Positions 1 to 7,331 of a stretch of 14,968 nucleotides of DNA are shown piece by piece. This stretch comes from Bradyrhizobium sp. Its GTDB lineage: Bacteria; Pseudomonadota; Alphaproteobacteria; Rhizobiales; Xanthobacteraceae. How positions within the stretch are numbered: position 1 is the stretch's first letter; each line of letters begins with the position of its first letter. Location: contig JAFAUV010000425.1 of NCBI GenBank assembly GCA_019243075.1, forward strand, positions 1-14,968, given 5' to 3'. The notes under the pieces are model-generated. The model ran no database searches, was not told the origin of the DNA, and saw only the letters and a program-made list of their open reading frames with translations. Both the position numbers and the translations under genes were made by a program.

Positions 1-1447
1 CGCGCAGATCGTGGCTCAGGAACTGGTTCAGCTCGTCGATATTGTGCGAGATCAGCGCGGCCGAGCGGATCGCCTGCCGGCAGGCGGTCTGGGCCGGTGC
101 CGCAAGCCCGAACAGCGCCAGCATGCCGTCACCGATGAACTGATTCGGCCGGCCGCCGCTCTCGATCACGGCCTGCGAGACCGCGGCGAGGAAACGGTTG
201 ACGACGAACACGGTGTCGAACGGCAGCATCTTCTCGGCCAGCCGGGTCGAGCCGCGCATGTCGACGAACAGGCTGACCAGATAGCGCTCCTCGCCGATGC
301 GTGCCGGGGACGACGCATGCGCGTTGGCCGAAGCGAGACTGGGGATGAAGAGCTGGAAGAAGGAGAGGTCGAAGGTCGGCCGCAACTGACAGGCGAGCCG
401 GATCGAGGGATCGTTGCTGCCGACCCGCGCCAGCACGAAGGCTTCGCGCTGCGACGGCTCCGGGAGCGCGGCATGGTCGCCGATCACTCGGATGCGGCAA
501 GTCGAGCAGCGCGCGCGGCCGCCGCAGATGCTCGCATGCGGGACATTGTTGCGCAGGCTCGCCTCGAGCACGCTGAGCCCCCTGGGCACGCGCACGATCC
601 GGCCGTTGCCATAGGACAGGCTGATCATGCCGCCGCGGCGCTCGTTGAGCGCTCGCGACGCGCGAGCCAGCAGGGCGATGCCGATCAGGCCGAGATAGCC
701 GGTCAGGAAATAGCCGGTGATGTCGCCGAGCCGATCCTGCTGCGCTGGCGTCCCGACATGACGTTCCGAGAGATTATTGCCCTGCCAGGCTGGGTCCTGG
801 CTTGCGGCCGCGACCATTCGCCCGGCCTGATAGAAGCCGAGCAAGGCAAGCGTGGGAATCAGCACGGCGGCCGCCAGCAGGAATGGCGCGGCGCGCTTGA
901 ACAACGCCTTCATGCGCAGCCAGAAATACAGGCCGATGCAGCCGTGAATCCAGGCAATGACGAGCACGGCCGCGATCTGCAGCCCCTTGAGCTGGTGCGA
1001 GACCCAGAAGGCATAGAGCTCCTGCGGATAAAGCTTTTCCTGGCCGAACAGGCTCTGCCCGAGCCGCGCACCGATGACATGGAACGCGACCAGCGCCGGG
1101 ATGCTCAGTCCCAGCAGCAGCTGCAGCGGCTCCAGTGCAATCCAGCTGAATTGCCGGCGCTGATACAGCGCCCAGATGCCTAGCCCGCAATGAACCAGTG
1201 CCGAGCCGTAGAAGAGGATGGCGACCGGGGGGAATTGCCAGAAAAGCGTGTGATAGTGGACGCCACCGGCAAGCGCATCGAGCGAGATGTTGCCGAGCGC
1301 ATGGTTGAGGAAATGGCTGATCAGATAGGTGAACAGCACCAGGCCGCAGACAAGGCGGACCTGTCGCACGCCGATGCCGTGGAAGAACGTCCTGATCGGT
1401 TCGGATGAAGCTGAGGCCACACGGTCCATAGCAGCATTATCTGCCAT
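1..1447 (-). CDS. Class III adenylate/guanylate cyclase with His-rich membrane domain and [2Fe-2S] ferredoxin domain (partial, 3' end off window)
   Basis: Predicted inner-membrane cyclase making cAMP (or cGMP) from NTP; about 482 residues are visible and the frame is still open at base 1. Residues 33-265 hold several hydrophobic helices rich in histidine (H45, H49, H86, H123, H151, H168), resembling SdhC-like diheme membrane modules. Residues about 275-365 form a ferredoxin domain with C308-x5-C314-x2-C317 and C353 (CGGRARCSTC, then LACQLRP). The cyclase domain starts near 387, with metal-binding D396 in FVDMRGST and D440 in FIGDGMLALF. Gln436 sits where many adenylyl cyclases have the substrate-specifying Lys. 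ATG at 1447 is the longest in-frame ATG; ATG at 1429 (residue 7) is an alternative, and neither has a clear Shine-Dalgarno. It is divergent from the glycosyltransferase at 1515. From memory, the membrane part resembles the diheme module of Sinorhizobium CyaC. The domain calls are firm; the heme is inferred. Confidence 0.9.
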   Translation of the reverse strand, partial: MADNAAMDRVASASSEPIRTFFHGIGVRQVRLVCGLVLFTYLISHFLNHALGNISLDALAGGVHYHTLFWQFPPVAILFYGSALVHCGLGIWALYQRRQFSWIALEPLQLLLGLSIPALVAFHVIGARLGQSLFGQEKLYPQELYAFWVSHQLKGLQIAAVLVIAWIHGCIGLYFWLRMKALFKRAAPFLLAAAVLIPTLALLGFYQAGRMVAAASQDPAWQGNNLSERHVGTPAQQDRLGDITGYFLTGYLGLIGIALLARASRALNERRGGMISLSYGNGRIVRVPRGLSVLEASLRNNVPHASICGGRARCSTCRIRVIGDHAALPEPSQREAFVLARVGSNDPSIRLACQLRPTFDLSFFQLFIPSLASANAHASSPARIGEERYLVSLFVDMRGSTRLAEKMLPFDTVFVVNRFLAAVSQAVIESGGRPNQFIGDGMLALFGLAAPAQTACRQAIRSAALISHNIDELNQFLSHDLR

Positions 1448-1514
1448 CACCCCCGTCCATTCCAGAGGGCAGATGGCACGTTGACTCGTCCGGAGTTGTC
1501 GGGGAGAAAGCGCC

Positions 1515-3095
1515 GTGACATTGATCCGTTCCGACCGCCGTTCTTCCGCCCGGCCGCTGGTCGCCGCTGCTCTCGTCATCGCGGCGATGACCGCCTTGCG
1601 GATCGTTTATGCCGGCCTGATCGATCTGCGCACCGACGAGGCCTATTACTGGACCTGGTCCAAGGAGCGCGCGCTGTCGTTTCTCGATCATCCGCCGATG
1701 ATCGCCTGGTTCATCCGGTTCGGCACGGCGATTTTCGGCGACACCAATCTCGGCGTGCGCTTTGCCGGCATCGTGGCGATGCTGGCGACGCAATTGCTGC
1801 TCGCCGATATCACGCGCCGCGCCACCCACGACATCAGGGCGATCGCGTTGGCGCTATTGATGCCGGAAGCGGCGCTCTATTACGGCCTGTTGATGGCGAA
1901 GGTCGCGCCCGACATTGCACTGATCCCTTTTGCGGTCGCGATGATCTGGTCGCTGGTGCGGCTCGCGGAGAGCCGTGACCCGCGCTGGTGGCTTGCCGCC
2001 GGCGTGTTCGGCGGGCTGTCGCTGCTGTCGAAATTCACCGTCGTGATGATGTTGCCGGCGATCGTCGCCTACATGCTGGTGCCGGACTGGCGGCTGCGCC
2101 AGTTGCGCTCGCCTTTTCCGTGGCTCGCGGCCTTGATCGCGCTGCTGCTGTTCTCGCCGGTCCTGATCTGGAACTACCAGCACGACTGGGCGTCTTTCCG
2201 TTTCCAGGCGGTGCGGGCGACGGCCGTGCACGAATTCTCGTTGCGCACCCTCGGCGATTATATCGGGCTGCAATGGGGGCTGGTCGGCTTCGTGCTGTTG
2301 CCCGTGGTGCTGTCTGGCCTGGCGCTTACCGCCTGGCGCGGTTATCGCGACCGCGAGCCGGTTGCAATTCTGCTCGCGACCGCGGTGATCGTGCCGTTCC
2401 TCTACTTCTTCTGGAAGTCGCTGACGCTGCGGGTCGGCGACACCTGGCCGATGTTCATGTGGCCGGCGGGCTTTGCCGCGGCCGCCATCAACATCGCCTT
2501 GCTGCCCCGCGAGGGATGGCCGGCCTGGATGGTCAGATCGTCGACCAGATGGGCCAATGTCGCGCTCGCCTCCGGCATCCTGTTTGTCATTCTGATCGCT
2601 ACATACTACCTCGCAGCGCCCTGGAACTTCATCGGCCGCGCCGATCCGATCGGCGGCGAGGCCGGCTACGAGGCGCTGGCCTCCTGCGTGGAGGCCGAGC
2701 TGCAAAAGACCGGAGCGACCTGGATCGCGACCACGGATTATCGCACCTATGCGATGCTGCGCTGGTTCTTCAAGGACCGGCTGCCGGTGATCGAGGTCAT
2801 CGAGCGCGGCCGGTTCCAGGGCTTTGCCGATCCCGGCATGGACCGGATCAAGGACCGCACCGGCCTCTATGTGGCGCGCGAGCCCGACCAATTGCTGCCA
2901 TTGTGGGACCTGACCGGCGCCAAGCGTGAGCCGCTGGAGCGTGTGAACCGCGTCTGGCGCGGGATTGTGATGGACACCTACGCACTGGAAAAGCTGACCG
3001 GCTGGACCCCGGAATTGTCGCCGCCGCCGGATACGCCTTTCTTCCGCTGGCGCGTGCTGGCGGGGCGGCTGCAATCGCCGATACCGGCATCGTGA
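1515..3095 (+). CDS. Glycosyltransferase family 39 (ArnT/PMT-like) membrane protein
   Basis: A 526-residue polytopic membrane protein of the GT39 / dolichyl-phosphate-mannose protein mannosyltransferase superfamily. Members transfer a sugar from a polyprenyl-phosphate donor to lipid A, protein or another envelope acceptor on the periplasmic side. The N-terminal helix is followed by the first periplasmic loop with the signature DEAYYWTW at residues 41-48, which contains the likely catalytic acidic pair, then DHPP at 58-61. A conserved APD is at 131-133, SKFT near 172 and NYQHDW near 220. About ten hydrophobic helices fill residues 13-370, and a soluble C-terminal domain of about 150 residues follows. 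The start is GTG at 1515, preceded by a good ribosome-binding site (GGGGAGAAAG, 1501-1510). It stands alone: divergent from the cyclase and convergent with ycjF, 17 bases away. The acceptor cannot be told from sequence. Confidence 0.9.
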   Translation: MTLIRSDRRSSARPLVAAALVIAAMTALRIVYAGLIDLRTDEAYYWTWSKERALSFLDHPPMIAWFIRFGTAIFGDTNLGVRFAGIVAMLATQLLLADITRRATHDIRAIALALLMPEAALYYGLLMAKVAPDIALIPFAVAMIWSLVRLAESRDPRWWLAAGVFGGLSLLSKFTVVMMLPAIVAYMLVPDWRLRQLRSPFPWLAALIALLLFSPVLIWNYQHDWASFRFQAVRATAVHEFSLRTLGDYIGLQWGLVGFVLLPVVLSGLALTAWRGYRDREPVAILLATAVIVPFLYFFWKSLTLRVGDTWPMFMWPAGFAAAAINIALLPREGWPAWMVRSSTRWANVALASGILFVILIATYYLAAPWNFIGRADPIGGEAGYEALASCVEAELQKTGATWIATTDYRTYAMLRWFFKDRLPVIEVIERGRFQGFADPGMDRIKDRTGLYVAREPDQLLPLWDLTGAKREPLERVNRVWRGIVMDTYALEKLTGWTPELSPPPDTPFFRWRVLAGRLQSPIPAS

Positions 3096-3112
3096 ACGTC
3101 GTCGCGGCAGCG

Positions 3113-4141
3113 CTATTCCTCATCCTCGCTTTTTTTCAGCAGATCCTTCGCCAGATCGGTCAGCGCCGGCCGCGGCAGGGCCGTGAACGGCAGCGGTCGC
3201 GTCACGTCGATGGCGGCCAGTCCCAGGCGTGCGGTGAGCAGGCCGTTGAGCATGCCTTCGCCGAGCCGCTGCGACAGTTTGGCGGCGATGCCGTGACCGA
3301 GCATCTGCTGTACCAGGCCGTCGCTCGCGGCCATGCCGCCGGTGATGGCGAGATGGGCGATGACATGGCGCAGGAGCCGGATCATGCCGAGCGCGCCGGG
3401 GCGCCCGCCATAGAGCCGTGCGAGCTGGCGGATCAGCCGGAGCGAAGCCACGAACACGAAGAGAATGTCGATCGCGGCGCGCGGGCTGACCGCGGTGACG
3501 ATCGAGACGCGTTGCGCGGCGGAGGAGACCAGGCGGCGCGCCTGGGCGTCGAGCGGTGTCATCAATTCGCGCTCGGCCAGCCTGATCATGTCGGCGCCGT
3601 CGATGATGTCGTTGAGGTGGTCCGCGAGCGTGGTGCGGGCCCGCGCGAGCTGCGGGTTCTGATGCGCGATCCCGAGCAGTTCTTTCACAATCGCGCGGCT
3701 CTGGTCGCGGTCGTCGCTGAGCAGCACGGACGCCGCGCGCGCATGCAGCTTCTCGATGGTTGCAAGCCGTACCAGCCCCAGCAATTCGCGCAAGGTGATC
3801 ACGCCAAGCGCAAACGCAGCCGCGAAGGTAAAGAAGATGCCGACGATGCCGAGGCTTTCACTGCGCGCAAACAGATCCTCGATCAGATGTGCGACGCCGA
3901 GCCCGAGGCCAAGCATCACCATCCCGGCGACGCCGGTCCAGAACATCGCGCCCCAGCCGATGGCGCGGCGGGGCAGGGCCGGCGCTTCGACGGGAACCGG
4001 CAATTGTACTGCGTCAGGCTCCGGCGTGATCTGCACGGTGCCGCGCGCGGGCCTGCCGGCCTCGTCGGCCTCCACCACGACAACATTGGCATCGTCGAGC
4101 CGGAAGGTCGCGGGGCGCCGCTGTTTCGATCGATCGTTCAT
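3113..4141 (-). CDS. ycjF: YcjF-family membrane protein (TIGR01620/DUF697)
   Basis: A 342-residue inner-membrane protein of the YcjF/DUF697 family, whose molecular role is not established. A polar N-terminal region (1-58, Pro/Val-rich from 40) leads to two transmembrane helices at about 62-86 and 97-118. A long, largely helical cytoplasmic region with the DUF697 module follows (hydrophobic stretch ILFVFVASLRL near 225 and glycine-rich segments to about 290), ending in a charged tail LLKKSEDEE. The ATG overlaps the stop codon of the upstream ycjX by four bases (ATGA, 4138-4141), so the two are co-translated and probably act together. In E. coli the same pair is adjacent and counted among heat-shock genes. 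Length is typical and nothing looks broken. Family assignment rests on topology, the pairing with ycjX and recognisable segments. Confidence 0.9.
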   Translation of the reverse strand: MNDRSKQRRPATFRLDDANVVVVEADEAGRPARGTVQITPEPDAVQLPVPVEAPALPRRAIGWGAMFWTGVAGMVMLGLGLGVAHLIEDLFARSESLGIVGIFFTFAAAFALGVITLRELLGLVRLATIEKLHARAASVLLSDDRDQSRAIVKELLGIAHQNPQLARARTTLADHLNDIIDGADMIRLAERELMTPLDAQARRLVSSAAQRVSIVTAVSPRAAIDILFVFVASLRLIRQLARLYGGRPGALGMIRLLRHVIAHLAITGGMAASDGLVQQMLGHGIAAKLSQRLGEGMLNGLLTARLGLAAIDVTRPLPFTALPRPALTDLAKDLLKKSEDEE

Positions 4142-5604
4142 TGCAGCCTATCTCCGATCAGGAACTGCAGCGCCCGGTCAAGGCGGATATGTGGCAGCGC
4201 GGGCGCGCCGGTGCCGTCGCGCTCGAGCAAAGGCGGTCTGAAGCGCAGGAAGCGGAAATCGGCCTTGTCGGCCGGTGCCGAGGACAGGCCGCGAAACGCC
4301 TCAACATTGAACAACGCCTCGGGATCGGCGGGCAAGTCCCCCGGAAAGGCGGCAACTTCCGTCTGACCGTCAAAGATCTCGCCGCCCGCGCTTTCGCCCG
4401 GCGCCGGCGTTCCGGTTATCGACGGCAGTTTTTCGCGTCCCCGTGCGACCGTCGCCTCACGGGTGGCCCGCACTGCGGCCAGCGCGACGACATCGATCTC
4501 GGCGCCGGTCGCCTCGGCCCGCGCCACCGCCTTGGTGACGGCGCGGCGCAGCACGGCCTCCAGCCGGTCATGGCTCAGGTGATGCAGGTGGTCGGCCTTG
4601 GTCGCCGCAAACAGGATGCGGTCGATCCGCGGCCGGAACAGGGAAGACAAGATGGTGCTGCGCCCGACCCGGAAACAACCGAGAATGCCGGCCAGCGCGG
4701 CCTCCAGATCATGCAGCGCGGCCTGGCCGGAATTGAACGCGGCGAGCGCATCGACCAGCACGATCTGGCGGTCGAGCCGGGCGAAATGGTCGCGGAAGAA
4801 CGGCCGCACCACCACGTCCTTATAGGCCTCGTAGCGCCGCACCATCATTGCCCAGAGCGAGCCTTCCGGCGCAGTGCCGTCGGCAGGCACGTCCAGCGGC
4901 GCAAAGGTCAGCGCCGGCGAGCCCGCGAGGTTGCCCGGCATCAGGAAGCGGCCGGGCGGCAGCAGGCTCATGGCGAAACGCTCGTCGCGGCAGGCGCGCA
5001 AATATTCGGTGAACAGCTTTGCCGAGGCCAGCGTCGCCTGTTCATCCTCCTTGCCTTGCGCATGCAGTGTCGCGAGCTGCGCATGCCAGGCGGCGGCGAG
5101 ATGCGCGCGCGGCGCCTCCCGCGAGAGCGCCAGGCTTTCCGCCGACCATTGCTCATAGCCCTTGTCGAGCAGCGGCAGGTCGAGCAGCCATTCGCCGGGA
5201 TAATCGACAATATCGAGCGTAAGCGTGCGGTCGGCGCCATTGCGGCGCTGATAAGAGACTACCAACCGCACCTCGCTGATGTCGACGGTCGAGCTCGGCC
5301 AGCGCCGCTGCTCGATCAGCGTGTGCAGATGGTTCTCATAGTCGAAGCGCGGCACCTCGTCGTCGGGCTGCGGCGCCAATTCCGCCCGCGCGATCCGGCC
5401 GGAGGCAAACGCCTCGAACAGCGGCAAGCGGCCGCCGCGGGTCAGTGCATGGATCAAGGCCGTGATGAACACCGTCTTGCCGGCGCGCGACAGGCCGGTG
5501 ACGCCGAGCCGCACCGTCGGGCTGAAGAAGCTTTCGCCATAGTCGAGCAACGCCCGCGCCGACTGGCGCGCTTCCTCGATGATTTCGGAAAAACTGGGCG
5601 CCAT
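4138..5604 (-). CDS. ycjX: YcjX-family P-loop GTPase-like stress protein
   Basis: A 488-residue cytoplasmic nucleotide-binding protein of the YcjX family (DUF463). The Walker A loop GLSRAGKT lies at residues 37-44. DYPGEW at 134-139 corresponds to the switch II/Walker B region, and TKADHL at 335-340 is the NKxD-like base-recognition motif. The start chosen is ATG at 5604 (MAPSFSEIIEEARQS), which matches where family members begin. A longer frame opens at TTG 5685 but adds 27 residues with no family resemblance. The ribosome-binding site at 5604 is weak (GAAAGA). The gene leads a two-gene unit with ycjF through a four-base ATGA overlap and is divergent from the hemolysin III-like gene across 186 bases. 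Family function is unresolved; members are linked to stress response and bind guanine nucleotides. Length and motifs are normal. Confidence 0.92.
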   Translation of the reverse strand: MAPSFSEIIEEARQSARALLDYGESFFSPTVRLGVTGLSRAGKTVFITALIHALTRGGRLPLFEAFASGRIARAELAPQPDDEVPRFDYENHLHTLIEQRRWPSSTVDISEVRLVVSYQRRNGADRTLTLDIVDYPGEWLLDLPLLDKGYEQWSAESLALSREAPRAHLAAAWHAQLATLHAQGKEDEQATLASAKLFTEYLRACRDERFAMSLLPPGRFLMPGNLAGSPALTFAPLDVPADGTAPEGSLWAMMVRRYEAYKDVVVRPFFRDHFARLDRQIVLVDALAAFNSGQAALHDLEAALAGILGCFRVGRSTILSSLFRPRIDRILFAATKADHLHHLSHDRLEAVLRRAVTKAVARAEATGAEIDVVALAAVRATREATVARGREKLPSITGTPAPGESAGGEIFDGQTEVAAFPGDLPADPEALFNVEAFRGLSSAPADKADFRFLRFRPPLLERDGTGAPALPHIRLDRALQFLIGDRLQ

Positions 5605-5639
5605 CCGTCTTTCGGGCAGGTGCAGGGAGGGGATAATCG

Positions 5640-5656
5640 GCAGGCGAATTGCCTGC
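5640..5656. other. Inverted repeat in ycjX upstream region
   Basis: GCAGGC and GCCTGC (6 bp, perfect) flank a 5-base centre, GAATT. It lies 36 bases upstream of the ycjX ATG, inside the probable 5' leader. It has no T-tract on either strand downstream of the stem, so it is not an intrinsic terminator. It could be an operator or a leader hairpin; chance is also possible. Confidence 0.25.
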
Positions 5657-5686
5657 AAAAGTGGCGATTGGCGGACCAAAATCAAG
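5657..5686 (-). promoter_or_regulatory. Possible heat-shock (sigma-32-like) promoter for ycjX-ycjF
   Basis: Read on the minus strand, CTTG (5686-5683) is followed after 18 bases by CCACTTTT (5664-5657). The spacing and CTTG half fit alphaproteobacterial sigma-32 promoters (CTTG, about 17-18 bases, CYTATNT), but the -10 half is a poor match. The idea is helped by the fact that ycjX-ycjF is heat-induced in E. coli. Weak support only. Confidence 0.2.
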
Positions 5687-5790
5687 CTTCACATTTCCGA
5701 CGCGATTGCCGCCCAGAGGGAGGCCGAAGCCCCGCATTGACCGGCCCGAGGCGCTGTCCTAATCGCTGGGCGAACCGTTGCAGGTGGTCC

Positions 5791-6486
5791 ATGCCGATCT
5801 TTCAATTGAAGCAGCTCGCCTCGAGCTCGATCCATGCCGCGACCGGCGCGATCCGCTGGAATTACGACCGCGTCGAGATCATTGCCGACGGCGTCGTGCA
5901 TGCCGTCGGCATTCTGTTCGGCCTCATCGCCACGACCGTGCTGGTGGTGCTCACCGCCGTCTATGCCTCGGCGCTCGATATCGTCGGCGTTTCGATCTAT
6001 GCCGCAGGCCTGCTGTCGATGCTGGTGCTGTCGGCGAGCTATAATCTGTGGCCGGTTTCGCGCACCAAATGGGTGCTGCGCCGTTTCGACCATTCGGCAA
6101 TCTATCTGCTGATCGCGGCGACCTATACCCCGTTCATCATGGAGCTGCGGGACAGTGTGCTGGCGCTGGCGCTCTTGATCGGCGTGTGGTCCGTGGCGAT
6201 TTTGGGCATCGTGCTCAAGCTCGGCTGGCCGGGCCGGTTCGACCGGATCGCGGTCGGGCTGTATCTCGCGCTCGGCTGGAGTGGCATGACGCTCTATGAT
6301 TCCGGCTTGACCACGCTGCCGAAGCTCGCGATGTGGTTCGTGCTTGCGGGCGGCGCGCTCTATAGCCTGGGCGTGATCTTTCACTCCTGGCGGCGGTTGC
6401 GTTTCCAAAACGTCATCTGGCATTGTTTCGTGCTCCTGGGCGCGGCCTGCCACTATACGGCGGTGATGGACCTCGTACTGACCTGA
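5791..6486 (+). CDS. Hemolysin III / PAQR-like seven-helix membrane protein
   Basis: A 231-residue integral membrane protein of the hemolysin III (YqfA/Yqf-like, PAQR superfamily) group; bacterial members are linked to membrane-lipid homeostasis and the hemolysin name is historical. Seven hydrophobic helices follow a short N-terminal segment with DRVEIIADGVVHAVG (27-40). The family landmarks are SASYNLWP (81-88), RRFDHSAIYLLIAATYTPF (97-115) and NVIWHCFVLLGAACH (207-221). Ser81, Asp100 and His211 fit the PAQR active-site pattern, but two of the three usual zinc ligands are Asn (N85, N207). The start is ATG 5791 with AGGTGG at 5782-5787. The frame stays open far upstream (to 4141), but that part is only the reverse complement of ycjX. 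An SDR gene follows 26 bases downstream, probably in the same transcript. Confidence 0.9.
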   Translation: MPIFQLKQLASSSIHAATGAIRWNYDRVEIIADGVVHAVGILFGLIATTVLVVLTAVYASALDIVGVSIYAAGLLSMLVLSASYNLWPVSRTKWVLRRFDHSAIYLLIAATYTPFIMELRDSVLALALLIGVWSVAILGIVLKLGWPGRFDRIAVGLYLALGWSGMTLYDSGLTTLPKLAMWFVLAGGALYSLGVIFHSWRRLRFQNVIWHCFVLLGAACHYTAVMDLVLT

Positions 6487-6512
6487 CATGAAGCGGAAAT
6501 CGGGAGGTGACG

Positions 6513-7307
6513 ATGCAGGTGACCGGCAAGGTGGTGGTCGTCACCGGCGGCGGCAATGGCATCGGCAAGGCGCTGTGCGAGGCGTTTCATGGCGCGGGTG
6601 CAGCCAAGGTGGTGGTCGCCGATCTCGATGGCAGCGCCGCGCGGAGCGTTGCTGCGGCGATTGGCGGCGCGGCGTTCCGCTGCGACGTCGCGCAGGAAAA
6701 GGACATTCTTCACGTCATCGACGAGACCGAGCGGCAGTTCGGCCCGATCGCGCTGTTCTGCTCCAATGCCGGCATCGGCGGCGGTTTCGACCCCCTGTCG
6801 GTGAATGCCGGCGGGACCTCGGACGAGCCCTGGCAGCGGAGCTGGGCGATCCATGTGATGGCGCATGTCTATGCGGCTCGCCATCTTATTCCCAGATATA
6901 AGTCGCGCGGCGGCGGCTATTTCCTGAACACGATTTCCGCGGCCGGCCTGCTGTCGCAGGTTGGCAGCCCCGCTTATTCGACGACCAAGCACGCGGCGGT
7001 CGGCTTTGCCGAGAATCTCGCGATTTCGCACCGCGCCGACGGCATCAGGGTCTCGATCCTCTGCCCGCAGGGCGTCGACACCAACATGCTGCGCTCGATC
7101 CCGAAGGGTCCGCAATCCGCCGACGGCGATCTCGCGCCGGAACAGGTCGCCAAAGACGCGCTCGCCGGCCTGGAGCAGGAGACGTTCGTGATTCTCCCGC
7201 ACCCGCAAGTGCTCGGCTACATGCGCAGGAAGACGGAGAACTACGACCGCTGGATCGCGGGCATGGCGAAGATCCAGGCCAGGATGCGCGAGGAATTTGG
7301 GAAGTAG
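6513..7307 (+). CDS. Short-chain dehydrogenase/reductase (SDR) family oxidoreductase
   Basis: A 264-residue classical SDR, a cytoplasmic NAD(P)H-dependent alcohol/carbonyl oxidoreductase. The Rossmann motif TGGGNGIG is at residues 11-18. An acidic Asp37 (VADLDG) at the end of the second strand favours NAD(H). NAG is at 85-87, and the catalytic Ser142, Tyr155 and Lys159 lie in NTISAAG...YSTTK. PQGVDTNM near 185-192 matches the usual P-G motif region. The structural Asn of the fourth helix appears to be His114 (AIHVMAH). The start is ATG 6513 with a strong GGGAGGTG at 6502-6509; the GTG at 6507 overlaps that site and is rejected. It is convergent with the ThDP decarboxylase-like gene 24 bases away, so it may serve the same pathway but from another transcript. 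The substrate is not predictable. Confidence 0.92.
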   Translation: MQVTGKVVVVTGGGNGIGKALCEAFHGAGAAKVVVADLDGSAARSVAAAIGGAAFRCDVAQEKDILHVIDETERQFGPIALFCSNAGIGGGFDPLSVNAGGTSDEPWQRSWAIHVMAHVYAARHLIPRYKSRGGGYFLNTISAAGLLSQVGSPAYSTTKHAAVGFAENLAISHRADGIRVSILCPQGVDTNMLRSIPKGPQSADGDLAPEQVAKDALAGLEQETFVILPHPQVLGYMRRKTENYDRWIAGMAKIQARMREEFGK

Positions 7308-7331
7308 GCGGAAAGCCCCCCGCATCCCCCT

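Noticed and set aside
11..1183. 390-codon plus-strand frame
   Set aside because: It is antisense to the cyclase, whose ferredoxin and catalytic motifs are read on the minus strand; the plus product is low-complexity Arg/Ala/Glu/Gln.
1442..1478. 7-bp inverted repeat TGCCATC...GATGGCA across the cyclase start
   Set aside because: The loop is 23 bases and the arms are short; expected by chance in a window of this size.
1854..3074. 406-codon minus-strand frame inside the glycosyltransferase region
   Set aside because: The plus strand encodes a clear GT39 membrane protein with DEAYYW; the minus product is Arg/Gln/His-rich and featureless.
3092..4366. 424-codon plus-strand frame
   Set aside because: It is the antisense shadow of ycjF and the end of ycjX.
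4141..5790. Long N-terminal extension of the hemolysin III frame
   Set aside because: The open frame is the reverse complement of ycjX. Family similarity begins only after ATG 5791, which has its own ribosome-binding site.
7308..7331. Terminator between the convergent SDR and decarboxylase-like genes
   Set aside because: Only 24 bases, with at most a 4-bp GCGG/CCGC stem and no T-run.
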